From NCBI RefSeq assembly GCF_000719515.1, contig NZ_JOGR01000004.1, forward strand, positions 270,071-334,070: 64,000 nucleotides of DNA, in the 5' to 3' direction. A program made the position numbers and the translations under genes. The notes under the pieces were generated by a model. The model was given only the letters and a program-made list of their open reading frames with translations. It was not told where the DNA came from and did no database searches. Source of the stretch: Glycomyces sp. NRRL B-16210. Its GTDB lineage: Bacteria > Actinomycetota > Actinomycetes > Mycobacteriales > Micromonosporaceae. This document shows, piece by piece, positions 51,442 through 59,479 of this stretch. Numbering within the stretch: position 1 is the first letter of the stretch; every line of letters begins with the position of its first letter.

Positions 51442-53079
51442 TCACGTCCGCAGCCACACGGCGGCGTCCGCTGGAAGGCGGCCGCCTTCCAATGGGGCGC
51501 TGGCGAGCAGCGCGCCGGTGTGGGCGGGCAGGTCCGCGAGGGCGTCGCCGAGGTTGACGACGCAGGTGAAGTCCTCGCCCCGCCGGAAGGCGAGCACTCC
51601 GGGTGCGGTCTCGGTCCAGGCGAAGGCCTCGCCGCGCAGCGCGGGTTCGCTGCGGCGCAGGCGGATCGCCTCGCGGTAGAGCGAGAGGAAGGAATCAGAA
51701 TCCGAGGCCTGGGACTCGGCGGCAAACGAGCCCCAACCCGAAGGCTGAGGAAGCCAGGTGGAGGTGCCGGTGTCGTTGAACCCGAAGGTCGGCCCGTCCG
51801 CGCTCCAGGGCAGCGGCACGCGGCAGCCGTCGCGGCCGGGGTCGACGCCGCCGGAGCGGAAGTGCATGGGGTCCTCGCGGACGCCCTCGGGGAAGTCCTC
51901 CACTTCGGGCAGGCCGAGTTCGTCGCCTTGGTAGACGTAGAGGACGCCGGGGAGCGCGGCGGTGAGCAGCGCGGCGGCGCGGGCCCGGCGGGCGCCCAGA
52001 GCGAGGTCGGTGGGCGTGCCGAAGCGCTTGGCGCTGAAGGCGAACGAGGAGTCTTCGCGCCCGTACCGGGTGACCGGGCGCGTGATGTCGTGATTGGACA
52101 GGACCCAGGTCGGCGGGGCCGAGACCGCCGCGTGGGAGGCGAAGGTCGCCCGGATCGACTCGGCGAGGGCCTCGGCGTCCCAGGGGCGGGTCATGAAGTC
52201 GAAGTTGAAGGCCATGTGCATCTCGTCGTCGCGCAGGTAGCGGACGAACCGGTCGTTGTCCTCCAGCCAGACCTCGCCGACGAGGAGCCGGGGCTCGTCG
52301 TAGGAGTCGGCGATCTTGCGCCAGCGCCGGTAGACCTCGTGGACCTCGTCGCGGTCGAAGTGCGGGTGCGCGCCGGGGGCGTGGTGCTCCCCCACCTCGG
52401 GCAGCTCGGGGTCCTTGGCGAGCATCGAGGCGGAGTCGATGCGGACGCCGGCGACGCCGCGGTCGTACCAGAAGCGAAGCACCGCTTCGTGTTCGGCGGC
52501 AACGTCGGGGTGGGACCAGTTGAGGTCGGGCTGCTGGGGGGCGAACATGTGCAGGTACCACTGGCCGGGCTTCCCGTCCGGGCCGGTGGTGCGGGTCCAG
52601 GTGTTGCCGCCGAAGCTGGAGGTCCAGTTGGTGGGGATCTCGTCGCCGCCGGGGCCGCGCCCGTCGTGGAACCAGAACCGGTCCCGGGCGGGATCGCCGG
52701 GGGCCGCCGCCAGCGCCTCCTGGAACCAGGCGTGCTGGTCGGAGACATGATTGGGAACGATATCCACAATAGTCCGAATCCCCAGCTCCAGCGCCTCGGT
52801 GATGAGGGCTTCGGCGTCTTCGAGGGTGCCGAAGGCGGGGTCGATCTGGCGGTAGTCGGCCACGTCGTAGCCGCCGTCGGCCTGCGGTGAGCGGTACCAG
52901 GGGGTGAACCAGAGGGCGTCGACGCCGAGTTCGGCCAGGTGCGGGAGGCGGCGGCGCACGCCCGCGAGGTCGCCGGTGCCGTCGCCGTCGGCGTCCGCGA
53001 AGCTGCGCGGGTAGACCTGGTAGATCACCGCGTTCCGCCACCACTCGGTGCCGGGACGGGCTCGCTGTGCCGATTGCAA
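51442..53079 (-). CDS. GH13 alpha-glucosidase / glucan hydrolase
   Basis: 545 aa cytoplasmic hydrolase. TTG 53079 is chosen because ACGGAG lies 5 nt upstream and the N-terminus then runs directly into EWWRNAVIYQVYPRSF; the longer ORF adds an implausible leader. GH13 regions: DIVPNH (near 106), GVRIDSAS (catalytic Asp near 210), VGEVW (acid Glu near 268), LSNHDITRP (near 326). Fits the oligo-1,6-glucosidase/alpha-glucosidase subfamilies. First gene of the operon with the binding protein and permeases, under a strong promoter with a LacI-type operator. It would hydrolyse imported alpha-glucosides to glucose. Confidence 0.92.
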   Translation of the reverse strand: MQSAQRARPGTEWWRNAVIYQVYPRSFADADGDGTGDLAGVRRRLPHLAELGVDALWFTPWYRSPQADGGYDVADYRQIDPAFGTLEDAEALITEALELGIRTIVDIVPNHVSDQHAWFQEALAAAPGDPARDRFWFHDGRGPGGDEIPTNWTSSFGGNTWTRTTGPDGKPGQWYLHMFAPQQPDLNWSHPDVAAEHEAVLRFWYDRGVAGVRIDSASMLAKDPELPEVGEHHAPGAHPHFDRDEVHEVYRRWRKIADSYDEPRLLVGEVWLEDNDRFVRYLRDDEMHMAFNFDFMTRPWDAEALAESIRATFASHAAVSAPPTWVLSNHDITRPVTRYGREDSSFAFSAKRFGTPTDLALGARRARAAALLTAALPGVLYVYQGDELGLPEVEDFPEGVREDPMHFRSGGVDPGRDGCRVPLPWSADGPTFGFNDTGTSTWLPQPSGWGSFAAESQASDSDSFLSLYREAIRLRRSEPALRGEAFAWTETAPGVLAFRRGEDFTCVVNLGDALADLPAHTGALLASAPLEGGRLPADAAVWLRT

Positions 53080-53159
53080 TGTCGCTCCGTTTCGTCGCTG
53101 ACGCGCGGAAGTTGGTCCTGTACACGGGTCCTGGGTACAGCGGAACCGCAGCACATGAT

Positions 53160-53177
53160 AGGTTTAGCGCTATACCT
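53160..53177. promoter_or_regulatory. LacI-type operator of the alpha-glucoside operon
   Basis: AGGTTTAGCGCTATACCT, near-palindrome with a TAGCGCTA core and one mismatch. It covers the predicted transcription start of the glucosidase operon and lies in the LacI divergent gap, where the divergent repressor would bind. Confidence 0.75.
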
Positions 53178-53185
53178 AGCTCGGA

Positions 53186-53215
53186 ATTTTAGACTCAAGG
53201 TGTCAGACTTGTCAA
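53186..53215 (-). promoter_or_regulatory. Strong promoter of the alpha-glucoside operon
   Basis: Minus strand TTGACA (53215-53210), 18 nt, TAAAAT (53191-53186); both boxes close to consensus. The operator at 53160-53177 begins at about +1 to +8. Confidence 0.75.
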
Positions 53216-53282
53216 CGGCGGATTTCAGACATCCCCAGCGAGAGCGTTTGCCCGTTCTCGCCAAGCCCCGAGAGGAGCCCCG

Positions 53283-54305
53283 TTGGGCGTCACGCTGAAG
53301 GACATCGCCGCCGAGGCCGGTGTCAGCCTCATGACCGTGTCGAATGTGGTCAACGGCAAGCAGTCCAGGGTCTCCGCGGCCACGCGCGAGCGCATCATGC
53401 GGATCGTCAAAGACCGCGGTTACGTGCCGAGCGCTTCGGCGAGGAGCCTCGCGGCGCGGTCCTCGCGCCTGGTGGGCCTGCTGGTCCCGGCCAAGGACGA
53501 GGCGAGCCTGACGATCGACCCGCACACCGTGGAGGTGGTCGGCATGTTGGAACGCGAACTCCGCAGACTCGACTACCACCTGATGCTGAGGGGCATCGCC
53601 CGGAGAGCGGAGATAACGGAAGCCCTCCGCTCGTGGAACCTGGATGGAGCGGTCCTCCTGGGCTTCCAAGACGCCGAAATAGACCGCCTGAAGCCCGACG
53701 CGGTGGGCAAAGTGGCGATGGTGGCGATGGACTCGTATTCGGAGAACCCCCTGGCGCTAGAGGTCCGCTCGGACGACTTCGGAGGAGCTGAACTGGCAGT
53801 GCGCCACCTGGTATCCCTGGGCCACAGGCGAATCGCCTTCGCGGGCCCGGCCTTCTCGAAGACGGGCGTGGTGAGAGAACGCTTCGAGGGCTATCGAAAA
53901 GTCCTGGCAGAGAACAAGATCGAATTCGATGAGAGCTTGGTCTCCACGGTGGACATCTCCCACCAGGAGGGCGAGGCCCACGGAAGATGGCTCGCGGCCG
54001 AGAGGCCCGATGTGACAGCGGTCTTCACAACGGCGGACCTGCTGGCGATAGGAGTGGTGGAAGGCCTGGCGAACGCGGGAAGAGCAGTCCCCCAAGAGGT
54101 CTCGGTGATCGGCTACGACAACGCCGACATAGCGGTGTATGTGACCCCGAAGCTGACGACGGTGGCGCAGGACCTGCCGGGAAAAGCCGCGGAAGCGGTA
54201 CGCCTGATGATGGACCGCCTGGCAGGAAAAGACCGCCCAGAACAGGCGACAACCCTCCAAGTCCGCCTCGTAGAACGAGAAACCGCAGCTCCCCCACCCG
54301 CCTAG
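53283..54305 (+). CDS. LacI-family transcriptional repressor
   Basis: 340 aa. TTG start 53283 with AGAGGAG upstream. HTH in GVTLKDIAAEAGVSLMTVSNVVNG, hinge VSAATRERIMRIVKDRGYVPSASARSL, then a periplasmic-binding-protein-like core (RLVGLLVPAKDE, GIARRAEITEALRSWNLDGAVLL) ending in VQVRLVERETA-like strand. Divergent from the glucosidase operon, so the local repressor; effector probably an alpha-glucoside or its product. Codon use changes inside the gene: after about codon 90, A-ending codons (ATA, AGA, GGA, CCA) become frequent, unlike its first third. Confidence 0.92.
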   Translation: MGVTLKDIAAEAGVSLMTVSNVVNGKQSRVSAATRERIMRIVKDRGYVPSASARSLAARSSRLVGLLVPAKDEASLTIDPHTVEVVGMLERELRRLDYHLMLRGIARRAEITEALRSWNLDGAVLLGFQDAEIDRLKPDAVGKVAMVAMDSYSENPLALEVRSDDFGGAELAVRHLVSLGHRRIAFAGPAFSKTGVVRERFEGYRKVLAENKIEFDESLVSTVDISHQEGEAHGRWLAAERPDVTAVFTTADLLAIGVVEGLANAGRAVPQEVSVIGYDNADIAVYVTPKLTTVAQDLPGKAAEAVRLMMDRLAGKDRPEQATTLQVRLVERETAAPPPA

Positions 54306-54541
54306 ACCACATGGCCGGTGCCCGCAGTGACCCGGGCCCCGCGCATGAGCCCACCAGCTCGGCGGTCACCTCACGAACTTTGCTCACCGCAGCGGCCGCT
54401 GTGTCTTGATTCTCTTGGCACACACCAGGAATCATCGATCGGCGGCCGCATTGCGTCACGCTCGAACCTGTTGTGTCCCAACCAGTCGGACACCGGTCTC
54501 AGCCGTCACCGACAGTCAGACAGCGAACGTTCGCCGCCGCG

Positions 54542-54865
54542 TCAACGATTGTCGCCGCTGCCGCCGAGCGCCGCGCGCTGCTGCCGGTCGGCAAGCTTGG
54601 CGATGTTGAGTTTGGCGACGTCCTCCAGCTCGATGTCGAAGTGGTCCGCAAGGACCGCGAGGTACCACAGCGTGTCCCCCAGCTCCTTCTTGAGATCCTC
54701 GATGTCCCAGTTGGCGAAGTCGCTGCCCTTGTCGCGCACGATCTTCTTGGCCTTCTCGGCGATCTCACCGGTCTCACCGACCAGCCCGAGCAGGAGATGG
54801 AACAGCTCGTTGTGCTTGTCTCGCGGCGCGGCCGTGCGCAGCGCCGCCTGCTGGTATTCGTTCAT
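54542..54865 (-). CDS. MazG-like nucleotide pyrophosphohydrolase
   Basis: 107 aa all-alpha NTP pyrophosphatase. Metal-binding motifs LVGETGEIAEKAKKIV and LKKELGDTLWYLAVLADHF (E-x-x-E and E-x-x-D). ATG 54865 begins MNEYQQAALRT; the upstream in-frame GTG at 54874 is also possible. It probably hydrolyses abnormal or excess NTPs/dNTPs. Lies in a stretch of unrelated small genes; flanking gaps 54306-54541 and 54866-55020 show no gene. Confidence 0.85.
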   Translation of the reverse strand: MNEYQQAALRTAAPRDKHNELFHLLLGLVGETGEIAEKAKKIVRDKGSDFANWDIEDLKKELGDTLWYLAVLADHFDIELEDVAKLNIAKLADRQQRAALGGSGDNR

Positions 54866-55020
54866 GTCCACCACCAGACCCTAAAGGTCACTCGCCTCCT
54901 GGGGGTGTGGTGGGTCGGAGCGGTGGTGTCCAGACCGTCCCGTCAGGACGGATTGACTGCTCCGTGCCCAGGGTTCGCGACCAGCATCCTGGCCCGGTGT
55001 CGTTCAGCTATGGTCGCCCC

Positions 55021-55485
55021 ATGCGAATAGCCCACGAGCCGACCGGCTACCGGTGTCCGTTCTGCGATCGCCTGGCAGGCAAGGCAGACGAGGTCTCCGG
55101 TCCAGAGAACATCGTTCGGCGCACGGACGACGCGGCGGCCTTTATCTCGCCGCGGTGGTAGCCGAACAACTTCGGACATGTGCTCGTCGTCCCGACCGCA
55201 CATCACGAGAACCTGTACTCCATACCCGCTGAGGCGTATCGAGCCGTGGGAGACCTGGTGCGCGAGGTCGCCATCGCGATCCGCGAAACCTACGGATGCG
55301 ACGGCGTCTCCACCCGCCAACACAATGAACCGGCTGGCAACCAGGATGTCTGGCACCTGCACATCCACGTGTTCCCCCGCTTCGAGGGCGACAACCTCTA
55401 CCGGTCGCGACCCCAACCCGGGTGGGCCACGTTCGCAGAGCGCCAAATCTATGCCGATCGACCGCGGACGTACTTCGCCCAGTAG
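55021..55485 (+). pseudogene. HIT-family nucleotide-binding protein interrupted by an in-frame stop
   Basis: Two collinear pieces in the same frame form one HIT protein: residues from ATG 55021 (MRIAHEPTGYRCPFCDRLAG, then FISPRW) and, after an amber TAG at 55159-55161, PNNFGHVLVVPTAHHENLYS through GNQDVWHLHIHVFPRF, which contains the HIT motif H-x-H-x-H-related HLHIH, to 55485. In related proteins the sequence would read W-W-P, so one TGG to TAG change explains the stop. The downstream piece could still be translated alone from GTG 55180, but it lacks the zinc-binding CPFC end. True decay, assembly error or stop readthrough are all possible. Confidence 0.85.
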
Positions 55486-55810
55486 GTCACCGAGCCAGGT
55501 GGTGCTGCGAGTCGCCGCCGACCAAAGAGCGCAGCCGCGAGATTATGGACAGCTGCGCCGCGCCGCTCCCGCCACCAGAGAGAAGGCGAGCCAACCGTCA
55601 CGGGATCACGATCTTCCGCCGCCGTACTAGCTACGAAGTGGGGCGGCAGGGCCACAGCATCACGCACTATTGGGCCACCCGGCCACGACGGGCCGCCGTT
55701 GCCGGTCTGGAGTGTCGGCCTGTGGTAGCCGCAGCCGGAGGACTTGTACGAGGCAGACGACGGCGGCACGACCGCCGCGTTGTGGGAATCGATCGGGGTG
55801 GGCATCCGCA

Positions 55811-56050
55811 ATGGGGCCGAAGACACCTGTTCTCGGTTGTGAATGCGGCGAGTGGGGATGTTGGCCTCTCCTGGCCCGCATCACCGCGACAACCGACCTC
55901 GTGACCTGGGACGCCTTCGAGCAACCGCACCGCAAGACCCGCGATTATGTGGCGTTCGGTCCGTTCCAGTTCGACCGACACCAATACGATGACGCCTTGC
56001 GGGCCCTGAGCGCGGTTATCGGCTCCGACATCGGCGACGCACGCGCATGA
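55811..56050 (+). pseudogene. Remnant of a conserved actinobacterial hypothetical gene
   Basis: 79-residue piece from ATG 55811: LGCECGEWGCWPLLARI, then VTWDAFEQPHRKTRDYVAFG and FQFDRHQYDDALRALSA. This block is a familiar motif of small actinobacterial proteins of unknown function (CxCGEWGCWPL...FGPFxFD). The N-terminal part should precede it, but the upstream 300 nt contain stops in all frames; a related out-of-frame segment (PQPEDLYEADDGGTTAALW, near 55730-55790) is seen. So the gene is truncated or frame-shifted. The region 55486-55810 otherwise has no intact gene. Confidence 0.6.
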
Positions 56051-56081
56051 GCGCTACAGGCGCGGCCTGCTGGACCAGAGG

Positions 56082-56591
56082 ATGGAGAAACTGCTCATGG
56101 AAAGGTTCGAGACGGAGAGTCTGGCGCTCATGCCTGGTCAGAAGGTTCAGGCCACGGTCCTCAGCCATCATCCATGGGGTGTGGTCGTTGAGATCGTCGG
56201 TTACGAGAACGCCGGTCTGTCGGCATCTATCGATATGATCCAGCAGTTCTCCCGAACCACGAGCAGCCATGACGAACTGCTCGCGCTCTTTCCGACCATC
56301 GGTTCGCAGATCGATGCAGTGATCGAGCAAATCCGCCGTTGGCATCCGCCGGTATCGGTGCGGCTCAGCATCCGACCTGCCGACCTTGAGTCGCTGACCT
56401 GGAGCTGCGACTTCTGTGGTGAACGGATCACGGTGGGCCCAGGTGGAGACGCCCTCGTCTTGGATTCGCGGAGCAACGACGGCCCAGGAAGCCACACCCT
56501 CATCTCCCACCGGCACTGCTTGGCCAAGCGAATCCGCCCAGACAACACCGGAGAGCGGGCGCGAGCATTGAAGATCGGGAAGATGCACTGA
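56082..56591 (+). CDS. Small S1-like protein with C-terminal zinc-finger-like motif
   Basis: 169 aa (ATG 56082; ATG 56097 is an alternative with GGAGA 9 nt upstream). Residues 17-50 read PGQKVQATVLSHHPWGVVVE, which has the form of an S1/OB-fold start. The C-terminus has CDFCGERIT and later HRHC, a potential metal-binding CxxC...HxxC. I do not recognise a family. GC is lower than in the chromosome average. It stands among pseudogenes and a transposase relic, so it may be acquired. Confidence 0.65.
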   Translation: MEKLLMERFETESLALMPGQKVQATVLSHHPWGVVVEIVGYENAGLSASIDMIQQFSRTTSSHDELLALFPTIGSQIDAVIEQIRRWHPPVSVRLSIRPADLESLTWSCDFCGERITVGPGGDALVLDSRSNDGPGSHTLISHRHCLAKRIRPDNTGERARALKIGKMH

Positions 56592-56661
56592 ACCTCTCTC
56601 ATCGTGAGTGAGTTCCATTGCGCAGCAACGAAGAAGCTCCTGATACAACAACAGTCGCCAA

Positions 56662-56880
56662 ACTCGTTGTCTCCCAGGAGCTCCCTATGACCAGCTCGCC
56701 TCCGGCTTCGGGATCTCGCGAGCCACGGCCGCCCGCCGGGTGCACGAGACCATCGACCTGCTCAGCGCCCAGGCACCGAAGCTCCCGGCCGGCCTGCGAA
56801 AAGCCAGACGCTCGGGGAGGAGCTTCGTGATCCTCGACGGCACCCTCATCCGCACCGGCCGCCTCGCCGCCGACCGGATC
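56662..56880 (+). pseudogene. IS5-type transposase fragment
   Basis: A frame reading YDQLASGFGISRATAARRVH then KLPAGLRKARRSGRSFVILD and GTLIRTGRLAADR is the N-terminal HTH plus first catalytic strand of the actinobacterial IS5-type (DDE_4) transposase; the first Asp is in VILDGTLI. The frame has no start and the sequence becomes unrelated after about 56880, so only a fragment of perhaps 70 residues remains. An inverted pair AGCTCCTG/CAGGAGCT (56635-56642 and 56675-56682) lies at its 5' side and may be an old IS end. Confidence 0.75.
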
Positions 56881-57230
56881 TGGCAGCTCCCGCGCCTGCT
56901 GCGAGCGCGGCAGTGGCGATACGGGAAGCATGACGAAGGGCGTCCCCCGTTCAGGAGACGCCCTTGGCCTTCAGTTCTTGGAGCTAACCGGGTCGCTCTC
57001 AGCAGACCGGCGAAGTCGGTGGCGGCGAGGTCGAAGACCGGGGAGTCGTCGCCGAGCTTAGAGTCACGCACCTGGTACCCGGTGCAGATGCTGCGCGCCT
57101 CGACACACTGGTCGTTCCCGCTGTTGTTGCTACGGGTGCTCTTCCGCCAGGACTGGCGGCACTCAACGCAGTTGTCGTTCGCGGAGTCGCTGCTCCGGGT
57201 GCTCTTCCGCCAGCCGGTGTAACCCGCCAT
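56685..57230 (-). CDS. DUF397 protein with duplicated N-terminal repeat; extended ORF
   Basis: ATG 57230 with GGAAGG upstream. Two copies of the DUF397 front half in tandem: GWRKSTRSSDSANDNCVECR then SWRKSTRSNNSGNDQCVEAR, followed by one complete back half (QVRDSKLGDDSPVFDLAATD, FAGLLRATR). DUF397 proteins are usually 60-80 aa and pair with XRE-DUF5753 regulators; the start overlaps the XRE gene by 68 nt. The domain ends near 56985, but the frame stays open to 56685, antisense through the IS fragment, giving 181 aa in total. A hairpin at 56936-56965 marks the probable true end, so the extra 100 residues are doubtful. Confidence 0.75.
   Translation of the reverse strand: MAGYTGWRKSTRSSDSANDNCVECRQSWRKSTRSNNSGNDQCVEARSICTGYQVRDSKLGDDSPVFDLAATDFAGLLRATRLAPRTEGQGRLLNGGRPSSCFPYRHCRARSRRGSCQIRSAARRPVRMRVPSRITKLLPERLAFRRPAGSFGAWALSRSMVSCTRRAAVAREIPKPEASWS
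56936..56965. terminator. Hairpin after the DUF397 gene
   Basis: AAGGGCGTC (56936-56944) and GACGCCCTT (56957-56965), perfect 9-bp stem, 12 nt loop. On the minus strand it lies where the DUF397 domain ends, suggesting the native operon end. Confidence 0.6.
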
Positions 57231-58050
57231 CGAGGAACCTTCCAATCCCTTGCGCGATTGCTCGCAGGTGTCTGCGGTCCTGATCATACAAGGCGATCTT
57301 TTCGGGCTGAACGATGTGGCGGCTCTGGTCGCGGTTCTCCACGTAGACGAAATCGGGCCCAGTGGCGGGCCGACCCTCACCAAGGAACATGTCGAACGGA
57401 TACACGGCGAGATGCCGCGGCGGAACCACCAACACCTCGCATCCCGGCAGTGAGTCCACCCAGCGCAAGTGCTCAATCTGCCTCGCTTTGTCGGCGGCCG
57501 TCAACACATCGAGGTCCGCGATGGCACTGGCTGGCACATAGAGTTCGGCCCCTGGACCGTCCTCGTCGGTGAAACGAGCGAAGAACGCCTCAGCTCGAAG
57601 TTCTCGTTGTTTCCACAGCTTCATCCTGCTTGCGGGGTCTCGTTTTTTCGCGATGAGGTTCATGAAGGTGGCTTCGGTCTGGAGCACGCCGAGCAACAGG
57701 CTTGGGTCCCACTTCACGAAGCCTCCGTAGTTCCGCTCGACGCTCTCAACGATGTAAAGCGCGCGCTGATCGAGGTCGGCGATGAACTCGCTTCCGCTGA
57801 ACAGTTGGTCCCACACCATGTCCATGAACGCCGACCGGTCCGGATCGGCCCCGGCTTTGGCGCATATGAAGGCGAGGTTCCCCTTGTCCGGCAGCCGGTT
57901 CCCCTCCAGCCATTCCTTAGTGGAGTTGGGACTCTTGCCGACCGCCTTCGCGAACTGTCGGTTCGTCCACCTCTTCGCCTCCACAAGTCGGTTGATCTCC
58001 GACCACAGATAGGCCTTGAGGAGTTCCGTGTGCAGTCCCGCCGATGCCAT
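57163..58050 (-). CDS. XRE-type HTH regulator with DUF5753 domain
   Basis: 295 aa. N-terminal XRE-like helix-turn-helix (AYLWSEINRLVEAKRWTNRQFAKAVGKSPNSTKEWLEG), then the DUF5753 ligand/partner domain (RALYIVESVERNYGGFVKWD; VLQTEATFMNLI; VLVVPPRHLAVYPFDMFLG). ATG 58050 with GGGAGG 4 nt upstream; longer starts lack a site. Such regulators pair with DUF397 partners in actinomycetes and control development or antibiotic genes, with the DUF397 protein as antagonist. Coupled to the DUF397 gene. Confidence 0.88.
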   Translation of the reverse strand: MASAGLHTELLKAYLWSEINRLVEAKRWTNRQFAKAVGKSPNSTKEWLEGNRLPDKGNLAFICAKAGADPDRSAFMDMVWDQLFSGSEFIADLDQRALYIVESVERNYGGFVKWDPSLLLGVLQTEATFMNLIAKKRDPASRMKLWKQRELRAEAFFARFTDEDGPGAELYVPASAIADLDVLTAADKARQIEHLRWVDSLPGCEVLVVPPRHLAVYPFDMFLGEGRPATGPDFVYVENRDQSRHIVQPEKIALYDQDRRHLRAIAQGIGRFLDGGLHRLAEEHPEQRLRERQLR

Positions 58051-58237
58051 GCCGCCTCCCATGCGGTGTCGCCCATTACCCGTTGTAGGCATGATCGCAC
58101 GGCTTGTCCAATGCGCAACCCTCATGTCCCCCTGTCAATTTCGAGGGGCCATTGCGGGCGGTCAATTGCGCCGCTCCGAAACGGGGCGCCACAACGGACC
58201 GCAAAGACCGCACTCGAACCATGCGCCGAAATGCGAA

Positions 58238-58266
58238 ACCGGGCGGGGCCAGAGGCCCCGCCCGGT
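58238..58266. terminator. Terminator hairpin after the toxin gene
   Basis: ACCGGGCGGGGCC (58238-58250) and GGCCCCGCCCGGT (58254-58266), perfect 13-bp stem with a 3 nt loop, 45 nt beyond the ADP-ribosyltransferase stop on the minus strand. Confidence 0.75.
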
Positions 58267-58311
58267 GCGCCGTCGATAGAACGGGGGACCGTCGCTCCCC
58301 CGCCCGCGTCG

Positions 58312-58992
58312 TCAGGTCAGTTCTTCCAGGTCGAGGTAGGTCGTGTCGCCGTCCTTGGTCTTGTCTTTGACTCGGAAGAGCGTTCCTCGGTCGAAGAGGA
58401 CTTCCTTCTGGTGGGAAAGGCTCGAGGAGTCGGTGATGTTGCGACCGTTCTTGCCGTCGACGGAGAAGATCACGCCGTTGCTCTTGTTGCCGGAGAAGCC
58501 GCCGGTGGAGATGAACTTGAAGCGTTGGGCCGCCGATTCGCTCGTCGAGGTGCTCATGAACGCGGGGTCGGAGTACAGCCCACCCTTCTGGACCTTGTCG
58601 ACCCAGTCGCCTCCGGGGGCACCGCGCCAGGTCTTGCCCGGGTCCGCGGGGCGTTCGTTCAGCGCGGCCGAGATGTCGGCCGCCTCCTTGTCGAGCCGCT
58701 TCCGGTCCTTTTCGCTGTACGAGGACTTGTTCGTCGTGCGCAAGTACCGGTTCAGCTCGTCGCTGCCGGTCGTGTAGCGGCGGATCGCGTCGTCACTGTT
58801 GTTGCTGCCGTTGCCGTTGCCGCCGCTGCCGCTCGGGCCGCCCGGGTCGCCGCCGCCCGCGTTGCCCTTGTCGCGCTGCTTGGGCGTCGGCGGCGTCCAG
58901 GCGCCGTCGTCGAGGACCTTGCCCAGGAGCTTGGCGCCGTTCCCGGGGGAACGATCCCTGCTGCCGCTTCTGCTTCTGCCGCCGTTAACCAT
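58312..58992 (-). CDS. ADP-ribosyltransferase toxin (ADPRT exoenzyme type)
   Basis: 226 aa. An N-terminal Gly/Ser/Asn-rich linker of about 65 residues precedes an R-S-E class ADP-ribosyltransferase domain: TWRGAPGG (Arg), GLYSDPAFMSTSTSESAAQRF (STS) and HQKEVLFDRGT, where the catalytic Glu is preceded by Gln (QxE). QxE rather than ExE is the pattern of C3-like, mainly asparagine-modifying enzymes. ATG 58992 lies inside the end of the upstream WXG-like gene (stop 58985-58987, 8 nt overlap), so expression is coupled. No signal peptide and no dedicated immunity gene visible. Probably a secreted polymorphic toxin delivered through the upstream module. Confidence 0.88.
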   Translation of the reverse strand: MVNGGRSRSGSRDRSPGNGAKLLGKVLDDGAWTPPTPKQRDKGNAGGGDPGGPSGSGGNGNGSNNSDDAIRRYTTGSDELNRYLRTTNKSSYSEKDRKRLDKEAADISAALNERPADPGKTWRGAPGGDWVDKVQKGGLYSDPAFMSTSTSESAAQRFKFISTGGFSGNKSNGVIFSVDGKNGRNITDSSSLSHQKEVLFDRGTLFRVKDKTKDGDTTYLDLEELT

Positions 58993-59479
58993 TGAGCACC
59001 TTGTCGATTGCCAGGCCCATCAGCTGGTCGATGATGATCCCGGTGATGGTCTTGAAAATCGGTATCTGCGCCAGCGAGGCGCCGAACGTGACCGCCGCGA
59101 ACGCGATCGCCTGCGCGATCTGGAACGCGAGGATCGCCAACTGCACGATCACCTGGATCTTCAACGTCAGGACGATGCCGGCCATGACAGTCAGGCCGAT
59201 GTTGAGCACGTTGGCCGGGTCGCCGGCCTCCGCGAGGCTCGCGGGGGACGACTCCTCGGCCTCCCACTCGCGCTGGAACGCGTCGACCTGGGCGCCCTGG
59301 TTGTTCTCCAGGAGCGTCCGGGCCGCGGACTGGAGCGATTCGACCCGCCCGGCGAGCTGGTCGGCCATGCCGGTCCACTCCCCCGCGAGGTTGAACAGGG
59401 ACTCCTCATCGGACTCGGGCCAGTCGTAGCCCAACATGCCGAGCAGGCCGATCAGTTCAGAGGGCAGTTGCATACCCAC
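58985..59479 (-). CDS. WXG100-like/CpnT-N-type secretion module of the toxin
   Basis: 164 aa from GTG 59479, which has AAGGAG 9 nt upstream. N-terminus LIGLLGMLGYDWPESDEESL then WTGMADQLAGRVESLQSAA is the helical hairpin of the CpnT N-terminal/WXG100-like domain; a hydrophobic helix pair follows (LNIGLTVMAGIVLTLKIQVIVQLAILAFQI), then a Gly/Ala-rich end LMGLAIDKVLNG. In homologous toxins this module is fused directly to an effector such as TNT or ART; here it stops and the effector begins in another frame. The overlap suggests either a real two-polypeptide toxin, a programmed frameshift or a single-base indel. Confidence 0.85.
   Translation of the reverse strand: MGMQLPSELIGLLGMLGYDWPESDEESLFNLAGEWTGMADQLAGRVESLQSAARTLLENNQGAQVDAFQREWEAEESSPASLAEAGDPANVLNIGLTVMAGIVLTLKIQVIVQLAILAFQIAQAIAFAAVTFGASLAQIPIFKTITGIIIDQLMGLAIDKVLNG

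Noticed and set aside
54318..55030. Plus-strand frames across the MazG-like gene
   Set aside because: Ser/Arg-rich shadows; the minus strand has the MazG metal motifs.
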